From positions 1-64,000 of the forward strand of contig CAZMVU010000003.1 of the NCBI GenBank assembly GCA_964569295.1: a DNA stretch of 64,000 nt. Direction: 5' to 3'. Positions within the stretch are counted from its first letter, which is position 1. Each line of letters starts with the position of its first letter. Below the pieces are notes generated by a model. It ran no database searches and was not told where the DNA came from. It saw only the letters and a list, made by a program, of their open reading frames with translations. The stretch is from CAZMVU01 sp964569295. Lineage in GTDB: Bacteria; Hydrogenedentota; Hydrogenedentia; Hydrogenedentales; JAGMZX01. Positions 1 through 8,815 of this stretch are shown piece after piece. A program made the translations under genes and the position numbers.

Positions 1-124
1 CAGACCCGTCTCGCTCGGGGACTCGCTCGCTTGTGTCAGTCCCGTTTTGCTTGCGCACAACTGGCACGAAGGAACCAAAACATCGGTAGTAGAAGAACTG
101 CACCCTTTGTAAACAGGAAAGCTC

Positions 125-1249
125 ATGTTCGAACTCGAAAAAGAACAAGTAGACGATTTTCAGCGCCGCCTCGATGAGTTGACCAAGGCGCTCAATGTGG
201 ACGCGCTCAAGGAGAAGACGGCGCGTCTCGAAAATGAAATGACCGACCCCACTTTCTGGGATGACCCCGAAGCGGCGCAGCACGTGGTGCAGGAATTGAA
301 AACTGCCAAGGGGCTCGTCACGGCGCCGGAAGAGTTGCGTGTGGAAATCGAGGATGCGGTGGCCCTGGTCGAAATGGCGGCGGAGGAAGAAGACGCGTCC
401 ATGGGCCGGGAACTCTCCGCCATGATCGACAGGATCGAACGCAAGCTGCGCCGGGTAGAGCTAAGCAGCCTGTTCGCCGATCCGCGGGACACCAAGAACG
501 CCATTGTCTCGATTCACCCCGGTGCCGGCGGCACGGAATCGTGCGACTGGGCCGACATGCTCTACCGCATGATCATGCGCTTCTGCGAGAACCGCGAGTT
601 TACAACCGAGGTGATCGAATACCAGCCGGGCGAGGAGGCGGGGATCAAGAGCGCAACCATCGCCGTGAAAGGCCCCTTTGCCTATGGCACGCTGAAGAGT
701 GAGGAGGGCGTGCACCGGCTTGTGCGGATTTCGCCCTTCGATGCGAACAGCCGGCGTCATACGTCCTTCGCGGCAGTCGAAGTGTTGCCCGAATTCGACG
801 AGAGCATCGACATCGACGTGCGCGAGGAAGATCTGAAGATGGATGTGTACCGGTCCTCGGGATCGGGTGGCCAGAAGGTCAACAAGACCAGCTCGGCCGT
901 ACGCCTCACGCATCTGCCCACGGGCATCGTCGTGGCGTGTCAGATCGAGCGCAGCCAGCACCGCAACCGGGCCACGGCCCTCAACATGCTCAAAGCGAAG
1001 CTCTACGCCAAGGAACTCAAGAAGCAGGAAGAAGAACTCGCCGCGCAGCGCGAGGGGCAGCAGGCGGTGGCGTGGGGCAGCCAGATTCGCTCGTACGTGC
1101 TCCAGCCCTACCAGATGATCAAGGACTTGCGCACAAACGTCGAGACCAGCAACGTGCAGCGCGTGCTCGATGGCGATATCGATATGTTCATCGAGGCGTA
1201 CCTCAAGTGGAACCTCGAGCGTAAGCGCAAACATGCCGAGGCCCAATAG
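125..1249 (+). CDS. prfB: Peptide chain release factor 2
   Basis: Class I release factor that reads UGA and UAA stop codons on the ribosome and triggers peptidyl-tRNA hydrolysis. The 374-residue length fits RF2. The RF2-type SPF anticodon-like tripeptide is seen in VRISPFDANSRRHTSF, and the catalytic GGQ in SSGSGGQKVNKT. The C-terminal WGSQIRSYVLQPY block is also typical. The start ATG is preceded by AGGAAA. The reading frame is continuous through the N-terminal region where many bacteria carry the CUUUGA programmed +1 frameshift, so this copy is not autoregulated that way. It lies 25 nt upstream of leuB on the same strand. Identification is secure. Confidence 0.97.
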   Translation: MFELEKEQVDDFQRRLDELTKALNVDALKEKTARLENEMTDPTFWDDPEAAQHVVQELKTAKGLVTAPEELRVEIEDAVALVEMAAEEEDASMGRELSAMIDRIERKLRRVELSSLFADPRDTKNAIVSIHPGAGGTESCDWADMLYRMIMRFCENREFTTEVIEYQPGEEAGIKSATIAVKGPFAYGTLKSEEGVHRLVRISPFDANSRRHTSFAAVEVLPEFDESIDIDVREEDLKMDVYRSSGSGGQKVNKTSSAVRLTHLPTGIVVACQIERSQHRNRATALNMLKAKLYAKELKKQEEELAAQREGQQAVAWGSQIRSYVLQPYQMIKDLRTNVETSNVQRVLDGDIDMFIEAYLKWNLERKRKHAEAQ

Positions 1250-1274
1250 CCCCCCGCGACCGGGAAGGAAGACC

Positions 1275-2372
1275 ATGAAATACACCATAGCCATACTCGA
1301 GGGCGACGGTATTGGCCCGGAGATTATGCGCGAGGCCGTGAAGGTCCTGCGTGCGGTCGAGGAGGTGAGCGCCACCGCCTTCGATCTGCATACGGCGCCA
1401 TTCGGCGCGCAGGCCTATTTCGATACGGGCCATGCGTTTCCCGGAGAGACCAAGGCCGTCTGCGACGCCGCCGACGCCATCCTCAAGGGACCTGTCGGTC
1501 TGAGCTTCGACGAAGCGCAGAAAATACCGGTGGACCAGCAGCCCGAGCGCGGCGCCTTGTTGCCGCTGCGCAAACGCTACCGTACCTTCGCCAATTTCCG
1601 GCCCGTCTACCTGCCGCCCGAGCTGGTGCATTTCTCGCCGTTGCGGCCGGACCGCATCGCCGGCGGACTCGACATCATCATGATTCGCGAACTCGTGGGC
1701 GGACTCTACTTCGGCAAAAAGGAGAAGGGCGTAACGCCCGAGGGCCTGCGCTATGTGCGGGAGTCGCTCGACTACAATGAGAGCGAAATCCGCCAGATTC
1801 TCCACGTCGCCTTCTGCGAAGCCCGCAAGCGCAAGAAGATGCTCCACAGCGTGCACAAGAGCAACGTTTTGCTGTCGTCCGTGCTCTGGAACGAAATTCT
1901 GCATGAAGTGGCTGAAGAATACCCAGACATTCAGCACGAGCACATCATCGTCGATGCCGCGGCCACGGCGCTCGTGCTGAATCCGCAGCAGTTCGACGTG
2001 ATGGTCATGGAAAACATGTTCGGCGACATCCTCTCGGACCTCGGTGGCGGGCTGCTCGGCTCGCTCGGGCTCATGCCCTCGGCGTGCATCGGCGCCGAGA
2101 AGGCGTACTACGAGCCATCACACGGCAGCGCGCCTGACATCGCGGGGCAGGGCGTCGCGAACCCGTATAGCATGATCGGCTCCGTGGCGCTCATGCTCGA
2201 GAAGAGCTTCGGTATGGAGGAATACGCCCAGCGCATCTGGCACGCCATGCGCCGGGTCTTCGGCGAAGGCTACACCACCGCTGACCTGCGCGACCCGGCG
2301 GGTGAACTGCGGATCATCAACACCACCGAATTCGGCGACCGGGTTGTAGCGGCGCTGGCGCCCGCCCAGTAA
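1275..2372 (+). CDS. leuB: 3-isopropylmalate dehydrogenase
   Basis: NAD-dependent oxidative decarboxylase of leucine biosynthesis, converting 3-isopropylmalate to 2-oxoisocaproate. It has 365 residues with the N-terminal ILEGDGIGPEI nucleotide/substrate motif, FANFRPV, the family signature IMIRELVGGLYFG, and the C-terminal YYEPSHGSAPDIAGQG NAD-binding loop. These favour LeuB over isocitrate or tartrate dehydrogenase. I chose the ATG at 1275 because GGAAGG lies just upstream and the protein then begins at the conserved MKYTIAILEGDG. A longer in-frame extension would overlap prfB. No other leu genes are in the window. A downstream SGNH gene follows after 17 nt, so co-transcription is possible. 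Confidence 0.95.
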   Translation: MKYTIAILEGDGIGPEIMREAVKVLRAVEEVSATAFDLHTAPFGAQAYFDTGHAFPGETKAVCDAADAILKGPVGLSFDEAQKIPVDQQPERGALLPLRKRYRTFANFRPVYLPPELVHFSPLRPDRIAGGLDIIMIRELVGGLYFGKKEKGVTPEGLRYVRESLDYNESEIRQILHVAFCEARKRKKMLHSVHKSNVLLSSVLWNEILHEVAEEYPDIQHEHIIVDAAATALVLNPQQFDVMVMENMFGDILSDLGGGLLGSLGLMPSACIGAEKAYYEPSHGSAPDIAGQGVANPYSMIGSVALMLEKSFGMEEYAQRIWHAMRRVFGEGYTTADLRDPAGELRIINTTEFGDRVVAALAPAQ

Positions 2373-2389
2373 ACGGAGAAAAGCGCTCC

Positions 2390-4000
2390 ATGGGTCTATA
2401 CCGGCGGGGATGTCTCAGGCCACTGTTTTTTGGGGTGGCCATTCTGCTCTGGTGCATCGTGCTTGGATTGCTACTTGAACTGGCCGCCCAGGTTTTGCAG
2501 AAGCGCGAATGGCGGCACAATACGTATGTCGCCTTGGAACTGGGCGTGGCCCCGGTCGAGCCACCGCCCCCGCGCAAGAACGCCATCCGTTTGCCTGGGC
2601 CCGACGATAAGAGCCCGCTTCCGCCGCCTGCCAGCTCAGCCGGGAATTCGATCAGGAAGAAAGCGCAGACCCACTCCCCAGGCCCCACGGAGAATTCATG
2701 GCGCGCAGGTTTTCCGGCGCTTTCGAGCCGGGAGCGCGACATGCAGGCGCGCATGCATAGAAACCTGGTGCTGCTCATGAATTCGGATGGGGAGGTTCAG
2801 GCTTCGTATGGGAGTTACGCCTCCCGCGCTTACCTCGAGGTCATCCTCGCCCGCGTACCGGCGATGTTGTTGCCGCGCCTTTTGGGCACCATGCCGCGTG
2901 TTGCGGCTTCCGCGGTGCGCGAAGCCTGCGGGACGCAGCGGCCGGTGCAGGCTGATTTCAAACTTTTTGACTCCGAACCGTATCCCTATCTGCTGGAGGC
3001 ACGGCCCCATCCCGGGCGTCCTGAGAGGGCATTCGTGTTCTTCTTCTTCGATTATGTGGCCTTGCGCAGGCACATAATGCCGACACCGCCGGCAGACTCG
3101 GTATGGGAAGTGCAGTGGCTGAAGTTCAAGCCCAACGTACAAGATGCTATGCGGGATTTCAGCACCAACAACTTTGGCTTTCGCGATGATCCGGTGGCGC
3201 TTCCCAAGCCTGCGGACGTATACCGTATCCTGTGTCTGGGGGGATCGACTACTGAAGAGGGGCCTACCAATGCCGAAACCTATCCCAACATTCTCGAACG
3301 CTTGCTGGACGCGCGATTCTCCAAGGTGCGCATCGAGGTGGTGAACTGCGGTATTCCCGGTATTACGAGCGACGGGCAGGTGGCACGTATGCCGGATTAT
3401 CTGAAGCTGGACCCGGACCTTGTCGTGCTTTATATGGGGGTCAACGATGCAATCGACCTATGTGTGCTGATGCCAGATCTCTTTACCGGGTTGTTGCGTC
3501 AGGGTTGGGCATATTCGGCTGCGGTACGCCGCTGGGTTCAGCCGACGCTGGCACCTGAACCGCCGGAAATCGATCCGGGTATCGCACATTTTACTATACG
3601 GAATACAGAAGTACTTGCTCAAACTGCGCGCGCACAAGGGGCGCGTATTGCCTTGGCCACAATTGCCTGCCCTAATCGCGCTATCTTGTGCGACGAGGAA
3701 GCAACCTACCTGGACTATCGCGCCCGAACCGCCTGGAACCAGCCTGGCATGTCGTTCCAGTGGTATGCGGAAACTATTGATAAGCTCAATGAAGCATACG
3801 AAGCGCTGTGCGCCTCTCGTGGCTATTACCTCGTGCCCCTCGCACAGCACATCCGAGGCGGTCTCGGCGTCTTTAATGATATATGCCACATGGGGCAGCG
3901 CGGGATCAGGGGGAAGGCGCATATCATGGCGCACTATCTGGTGCCGTTGATAGCGGATTGTCTCGCGACCCGGGACGGGACGGACAGGGGGCTGCCGTAG
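2390..4000 (+). CDS. Membrane-anchored SGNH/GDSL-family hydrolase
   Basis: 536-residue protein with one N-terminal membrane segment (about residues 12-33) followed by a large, presumably extracytoplasmic region. The C-terminal half is an SGNH hydrolase. Block I is LCLGGSTTEEG with the candidate Ser nucleophile (GGST rather than GDS). Block III is YMGVNDAI with the Asn. Block V is DICHMGQRG with the catalytic Asp-His pair. The family contains esterases and acyltransferases acting on lipids and glycans. The substrate here is unknown. The 260 residues before the SGNH domain show no fold I recognise. The gene converges on the glycosyltransferase genes at 4031-7229, which makes a role in acylating or deacylating a surface glycan plausible but unproven. 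Confidence 0.75.
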   Translation: MGLYRRGCLRPLFFGVAILLWCIVLGLLLELAAQVLQKREWRHNTYVALELGVAPVEPPPPRKNAIRLPGPDDKSPLPPPASSAGNSIRKKAQTHSPGPTENSWRAGFPALSSRERDMQARMHRNLVLLMNSDGEVQASYGSYASRAYLEVILARVPAMLLPRLLGTMPRVAASAVREACGTQRPVQADFKLFDSEPYPYLLEARPHPGRPERAFVFFFFDYVALRRHIMPTPPADSVWEVQWLKFKPNVQDAMRDFSTNNFGFRDDPVALPKPADVYRILCLGGSTTEEGPTNAETYPNILERLLDARFSKVRIEVVNCGIPGITSDGQVARMPDYLKLDPDLVVLYMGVNDAIDLCVLMPDLFTGLLRQGWAYSAAVRRWVQPTLAPEPPEIDPGIAHFTIRNTEVLAQTARAQGARIALATIACPNRAILCDEEATYLDYRARTAWNQPGMSFQWYAETIDKLNEAYEALCASRGYYLVPLAQHIRGGLGVFNDICHMGQRGIRGKAHIMAHYLVPLIADCLATRDGTDRGLP

Positions 4001-4030
4001 CGCGCTTGCGGAGTGTGTGGAGGACATTCA

Positions 4031-5638
4031 TCACCGCGGCATATCCAGTATTTCATAGAGCCGGCCGCTTTCCATGGCTTCCGTATAGGTGATGTAAAAG
4101 TGGTGGGCAAGTCCTGTAATGGCAGGCACCAAACGAAGCAATGCTACGGGAGGGACGGACTGGCAGTTGTAAAAGCGCACGACCGCGATTTCCTCTTGCG
4201 TATAGACCGATTCCCGCACCTGCGCCACTTCAAGCACCTCCCCGGACTCGAACATACCCAAGATGTTGGTTGCCCAAAACACGATGCCCTGTGCATCAAT
4301 GCCGCGAAGCAATCCCACATACAGGGCGTCTCGGCCGCGCGTTCCCTCCCAATCGTGCCAAAAGTCATACTGATTCACGTGGTAATCCAAGTGCGGGAGA
4401 ATGTGGATATCCCATGGTTCTTCGAGATAAAGACTGAGCAGTCCAATTATGTTGTGTTGGCTTGCGAAAAAGAAGTCTCCCTCCCTGGCGTACTTCTGTT
4501 CCACCTGTTGGATGTAACGTCCTACATTTCTTCCGGGCGCTTGGTATTCGGTGTAGGCGATTTGCACATAGTAGAGCGCCATGACAAGGAGGACAATCGG
4601 CACGACGGCGCGCCGCAACAGAGGCCTGGCAGCCCAGGCGATCGCCGCGGCAGCTACGATCCAGGCGCACAAGGTCCAGTGTGGGAAGATGGTGCGCTGC
4701 AAGCCAATGAACATGTAGGTTCCCAGCAGCATGGAAAAAGGGGTGAGGAGGAACGCCACATCCGAATTGTGTTTGCGGCCGTGTGTTACCAACAGGACGA
4801 GAAAAGACACGATCGCCGCCAGCACATAGAGTGGCTGAAAACCATAGTACTGACCGCGCAAATAAGCAGCCAGATTTTCCAGAGCCTGCGCGTGGTTCAT
4901 AGCCGGGCCGCCACGGTTAATGCTCTGCATGTGGGAAATGGCTATCCAGGCATGCTGCATATTCCAGTAGAGGACGCCCGCATTGCACAGCAACATCAGG
5001 GCAAGGGCCATGTACGGCCCCCGTGTGCGCAGATGTGTACGTCCAAACAGCAGGAGGTAGAAGAAAAAGGCTGCCGGAAGCACAACCATCGTGTGTTTTG
5101 TGAGCAAACCCAGGCCGAGGAAAAGTCCCGTGAGCACCCACCCGCCGCGCGCTCCGTGAATGGCGCGGTGGAAGGCCCACATAGCCGCCAGCCAAAAAAG
5201 AGCCAGCAAATGATCTGTGGCATCATTCAAGAGCAGGAAAGGGGTGATGCCGTGCACGGCGAAGAAGGCGCCGGCCAGCCCGGCGGCCCCGGCATGCGCG
5301 GTGATGCGCCAGGTCAACCGGTTTAGCATAATAATAGTGCCGAAAACGGCGGCCAGGCGTAACAACTCAAAGACCCACTCCCGGTCGCCAAACACGCCGG
5401 TTGTCAGCCAATAGATATACGTGAGCAAGGGCGGTTTATTGACATAGCAGAATTGCAGGCGGTGCGACCAGTCCCAGTATTGGGCGCCTACCCCGTCAAC
5501 ATCGTTTGCCTTGCCAATCGCCACGAACCAGGAAGCCACCAGCCAAAAGCCAAGGAACAACAGGAAATGGGGATGCAGTCCGCGGCGTGTGCAAGCGGTT
5601 GCGAATTGGTGTGCTGCCTCGCGAAATTGGTGTGTCAT
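4031..5638 (-). CDS. GT-C membrane glycosyltransferase (ArnT/PMT-like)
   Basis: 535-residue polytopic protein with about ten or more hydrophobic segments. It resembles the ArnT/dolichyl-phosphate-mannose-type transferases that move sugars from polyprenyl-phosphate carriers on the outer face of the membrane. The N-terminal loop has QYWDWSHRLQF and NKPPLLTYIYW, matching the YYW-W-S and PPL signatures. The usual DE pair in this loop is altered to DGVGAQ, although acidic residues remain. GLLTKHTM is shared with the neighbouring gene at 5691-7229, as is GVLYWNMQH, so the two are diverged tandem paralogs. Start by ATG at 5638, with GAGG 12 nt upstream. The acceptor is unknown. Confidence 0.8.
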   Translation of the reverse strand: MTHQFREAAHQFATACTRRGLHPHFLLFLGFWLVASWFVAIGKANDVDGVGAQYWDWSHRLQFCYVNKPPLLTYIYWLTTGVFGDREWVFELLRLAAVFGTIIMLNRLTWRITAHAGAAGLAGAFFAVHGITPFLLLNDATDHLLALFWLAAMWAFHRAIHGARGGWVLTGLFLGLGLLTKHTMVVLPAAFFFYLLLFGRTHLRTRGPYMALALMLLCNAGVLYWNMQHAWIAISHMQSINRGGPAMNHAQALENLAAYLRGQYYGFQPLYVLAAIVSFLVLLVTHGRKHNSDVAFLLTPFSMLLGTYMFIGLQRTIFPHWTLCAWIVAAAAIAWAARPLLRRAVVPIVLLVMALYYVQIAYTEYQAPGRNVGRYIQQVEQKYAREGDFFFASQHNIIGLLSLYLEEPWDIHILPHLDYHVNQYDFWHDWEGTRGRDALYVGLLRGIDAQGIVFWATNILGMFESGEVLEVAQVRESVYTQEEIAVVRFYNCQSVPPVALLRLVPAITGLAHHFYITYTEAMESGRLYEILDMPR

Positions 5639-5690
5639 ATACTGCCGGATCCTCTTTTGTCAAGGACTCATACTGGTGTATTGTGGTGCA

Positions 5691-7229
5691 TTATATAGTA
5701 ACCGGGGCGACGGGTTTGCCGGTATAGCCTTGCATCAGATGTATGCTCATACTGTAGGGGCGGCCGTCTTCCGGTTGTGCCTCGATTTCGTGTAATGGCG
5801 TAGTGTCTCGGAAATAGCCCTCCGTGACGAATGTCTCAGCGGCTTCGCGGGTCCCGTGGAAGTTGCCCATCTGCACATACAGCGCATCGCGCCCTACCAA
5901 TTCGGACCAGTCTCCCCAGATGCCGTAGGGTGTAAGGATGTGTCCGCGTGAGAATTCATACACCTCGGGTTGACCGGGGCCATAAAACCCCGCCAATACA
6001 TAGGGCAACAACCAGTCGGTGTCGGAAAAGACAAATGCTTCGCGTGCCGCCGGGTGCGCTTCGTGAACCTCGGCGAGGGCCTTCCCCAAGGCCCGGCCCT
6101 GGGTGTGGCGCGGGAGCGGCCAGAACAGGACCACCATGCCGAATAGGACGAGCAGTACCAAGATGGTTCTCACCAGCCGGGGTGCGCCATGTTGCCACAC
6201 AACAATTCCCGTGGCTATCACGAGCGCCCAGTATGCCGGGTCGAACCAGTGGAAAAGAGAACCTTCTGCAAAGCTGATGAAGAAAAAGGGCACAAAGGTA
6301 CCTGCAAAGCACAACAGCAACAGGCGGTAGGCAGGCACCCGCTTGCGCAGGAGCATGTAAATGATCCAAGGATATATTATCAGGCTGCGGATATTTGCAA
6401 GTAGAAACTCTCCAAAGCGTCTCAGTAGTGCGGCGCATAATTGCCAGAGATCCTGTTGGGTGGTTAGGTCCACAGAAACAAGACTTGCAGTATGGGTTAA
6501 CGAAATGAAGTCATGTTGGATATTCCAGTAGATGACACCGCTGTTTACGCCGAGGGCGATTATGCACGACACATACGGGCCGGGAGTGACGAAACTGTGG
6601 CGCGCATAGCACAGCGCATAGAGCAGGAAGGACAGGACCAAAAGTCCCATCGTGTATTTGCTCATGAACCCGAACCCGAGGGTAACGCCGAGCAGTATCC
6701 ACCAGAACCGGCGCTCTTCGTTGACCGCGCGCCAGAACACGTATATGCTTGCAATCCAAAAGAACATCAGTGCTTTGTCCGGATTCATGTATTGCGCACC
6801 GGCGATCCGGTAGGGCGACAAGAGAAACAAATAACCCGCAATGGCGCCGGCTATCGGGTGGGCGGCGAGACGGCGTGCCGTGATATAGGCGAGGGCGCCT
6901 GAACCGGCGACGAGAAGATTACCGCCCAAACGCACCGCCCATTCCGCATGTCCCAATAGGGCTGTTGTCGCCCAAATGATATAGGCGGACAGGGGCGGCT
7001 TGCTGAAATACCCGAGCGCTGGCCGTCGCGCAAACTCCCAATAGATGGCCTCCGTTTCAAAGTTGGTTTCGGCCAGGTAGTTCTTGACAATGGTGACAAC
7101 CAGCCACGCGCCCAGAAAGAGCCAGAACACGCGCGGCTGAAGGGCCCACTGCACCACGGCTTGAAGGCCGGCGTTGCAGCGCCGGAATAGCCAGCTGAGC
7201 CATCCTGTCATTTGCGCACGATTCCCCAT
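5691..7229 (-). CDS. GT-C membrane glycosyltransferase (ArnT/PMT-like), paralog
   Basis: Polytopic transferase of about 512 residues, same family and orientation as the gene at 4031-5638, which follows after 52 nt. The first periplasmic loop carries TEAIYWEFARRP and SKPPLSAYIIW. Acidic residues sit where the catalytic Asp/Glu is expected, so this copy looks closer to the family consensus than its neighbour. FMSKYTMG and GVIYWNIQH confirm paralogy, and the C-terminal GRDALYVQ is also shared. The start is uncertain: ATG at 7229 is given, ATG at 7211 and GTG at 7268 are alternatives, and none has a strong ribosome site. It probably uses a polyprenyl-linked sugar donor. Confidence 0.8.
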   Translation of the reverse strand: MGNRAQMTGWLSWLFRRCNAGLQAVVQWALQPRVFWLFLGAWLVVTIVKNYLAETNFETEAIYWEFARRPALGYFSKPPLSAYIIWATTALLGHAEWAVRLGGNLLVAGSGALAYITARRLAAHPIAGAIAGYLFLLSPYRIAGAQYMNPDKALMFFWIASIYVFWRAVNEERRFWWILLGVTLGFGFMSKYTMGLLVLSFLLYALCYARHSFVTPGPYVSCIIALGVNSGVIYWNIQHDFISLTHTASLVSVDLTTQQDLWQLCAALLRRFGEFLLANIRSLIIYPWIIYMLLRKRVPAYRLLLLCFAGTFVPFFFISFAEGSLFHWFDPAYWALVIATGIVVWQHGAPRLVRTILVLLVLFGMVVLFWPLPRHTQGRALGKALAEVHEAHPAAREAFVFSDTDWLLPYVLAGFYGPGQPEVYEFSRGHILTPYGIWGDWSELVGRDALYVQMGNFHGTREAAETFVTEGYFRDTTPLHEIEAQPEDGRPYSMSIHLMQGYTGKPVAPVTI

Positions 7230-7313
7230 GTTCGGGCTGAAACCTTTATTCCCCGCAGTACGGACCACGGGGTGTTGCCGCAGGCAGAAGCCGGATCCCC
7301 TGGAGTATCCGGT

Positions 7314-8432
7314 TCAGAACTTCCGGTGGAGTTTGCAACAACGGGCACACGCCGGATACAACCCCCCGGCATCTTGAATTCCGCGCCGAAAAGCTACAAA
7401 CGCCTCACTGTTGAATAGCTCAAAGGGATCGCCCCCCCGAATGTTGCCGACTGCGCAGGGGATGGGTTGGCAGGTGATGACGTCGCCCTTGGGGGAAATG
7501 CGCATGTCGGTATACAGATACGAGCACTTGCCCTCGTAGTGGAATCGCTCGCTGTACCAAGTGCCCATTTGTTCCGGGGTCAGGTCCGGCTTGAAGAAGA
7601 CGAGCACCCCTTTCTCCTTCGCCCGCTGTCTGGTGCGGGCCATGTATTCGCGCATACGGTCGGTATCGTGCCGTTTCGGGTCGAGCTCGAGGTGGCTGAA
7701 CTCGACCTCGTTGGCCTTATTGAACAGCTTGCGCCAGGCCCGGTTGTGGGCTTCCTTTTCCTCCGGGGTGAGGAAGGATTCGTGCTGAAAGGTGAGGATA
7801 TCAAGGTCCACCTCGGCCGCGATATCCACAACATCTTCCATGTACTGCATGGTCTCGGGCGTCATGACAAAGTTGATAAGCGTGCGGGTGCGGCAAGGGC
7901 GTGCCTTCCAGTACTTGAGGTTGGCGATCACCTTGTCGAAGTTCTTCGCGCCGGTTAGCGCGTTGTGCACTTCGCGAGGGCCGTGTACCGAGGAAATGAT
8001 GTAGTCGAGCCCCATCTCGCGCAGTTGGTCGATCTTTTTCTCATCGAGCAGGGCGTGGTTCGTGTTGACCCCGACCTTCAGGCCCTGCTCCTTGATGTAG
8101 CGAATGATGTCCATGCAGTCGGGACGTACGAAGGGCTCGCCGCCGGTCAGGAAGAAACTCAGTTTTCGCGGCGCCGCAGCATCGACCAGGCGCTTGATTT
8201 CGTCAAGGGTCAGTTCATCGACTGGCCGGTTCAGCACGTTGTCCTTCAAGAAGCAGAAATTGCACTGCCACTGACAACGGTAGGTGACCTCGAGGGTAAT
8301 GTTTATCAACGCATGACTCCGCCCCGCCCCGCCATAGTAATCGATGAGAAGATGCGCGACACTCGACAACAGGGTGGACCACTCTATAGAGTTAAGGCGC
8401 CAAAGCTGATAAAGTTTTTTACCGAAATTCAT
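7314..8432 (-). CDS. Radical SAM / SPASM-type protein
   Basis: 372-residue member of the MoaA/PqqE-like radical SAM superfamily. The 4Fe-4S/AdoMet motif is CQWQCNFC (C-x3-C-x2-C). SAM-binding FFLTGGEPF follows. The C-terminus has a SPASM/Twitch-like Cys set: GKCSYLY, GDVITCQPIPC and PACARCC. Such proteins use AdoMet radicals for peptide, cofactor or lipid modification, and the substrate is not readable from sequence. I chose the ATG at 8432 because GAGG precedes it. An in-frame start at 8501 has no site and would add a sequence unlike the family. It is divergent from a sulfatase at 8816, so a maturase role was considered, but the Cys pattern is sparser than in anaerobic sulfatase-maturating enzymes. 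Confidence 0.82.
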   Translation of the reverse strand: MNFGKKLYQLWRLNSIEWSTLLSSVAHLLIDYYGGAGRSHALINITLEVTYRCQWQCNFCFLKDNVLNRPVDELTLDEIKRLVDAAAPRKLSFFLTGGEPFVRPDCMDIIRYIKEQGLKVGVNTNHALLDEKKIDQLREMGLDYIISSVHGPREVHNALTGAKNFDKVIANLKYWKARPCRTRTLINFVMTPETMQYMEDVVDIAAEVDLDILTFQHESFLTPEEKEAHNRAWRKLFNKANEVEFSHLELDPKRHDTDRMREYMARTRQRAKEKGVLVFFKPDLTPEQMGTWYSERFHYEGKCSYLYTDMRISPKGDVITCQPIPCAVGNIRGGDPFELFNSEAFVAFRRGIQDAGGLYPACARCCKLHRKF

Positions 8433-8815
8433 GTGTTGCCTCGTCGCATCATATGAGAAAGCACAGCAAATAATGCTACCCTCGATGCGGCTCGATGTCA
8501 AGAATCGACTATGCCCACAAGTACTTCATATGCCGGAATGTGTCCCGGCCAGACGTTGGGTAAGCTGCCGCCGCGCAGTAGCTTCTCAGGGCGCATGCAC
8601 GGTTTCTTCCGGCGCCGGTGAGGCCACCGGGCGGTGGGCCGTTGATTCTGGGTGAATGGCGATCTATCATGCCAACCGGCAGGAACGTTTTCGCATGTTT
8701 AGACATCAACCCCAGCCAAAGCGGATTACCCGGGCTTTGCGGTTTCAGGGCAAAGCGGCCACTGGGCTGCGGTGCACGATACAGGGGGCCGGTAAGAACA
8801 GCGGAGAATGACACC
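8433..8815. other. Divergent intergenic region, radical SAM / sulfatase
   Basis: 383 nt with no convincing gene. It must hold the promoters of two divergent genes, but I see no strong -35/-10 pair. It contains overlapping short stems at 8717-8756 described separately. An in-frame upstream extension of the sulfatase reaches 8618, but it would place about 65 residues ahead of a canonical Tat signal, so I treat it as non-coding. Confidence 0.6.
8717..8756 (+). repeat. Mutually exclusive short hairpins upstream of sulfatase
   Basis: CAAAGC (8717-8722) can pair with GCTTTG (8734-8739), and GCTTTGC (8734-8740) can instead pair with GCAAAGC (8750-8756). The central segment is shared, so only one stem can form at a time. 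The stems are short (6 and 7 bp) and there is no U tract. They lie 60 nt upstream of the sulfatase start. Function is unknown, and it may be chance. Confidence 0.35.
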
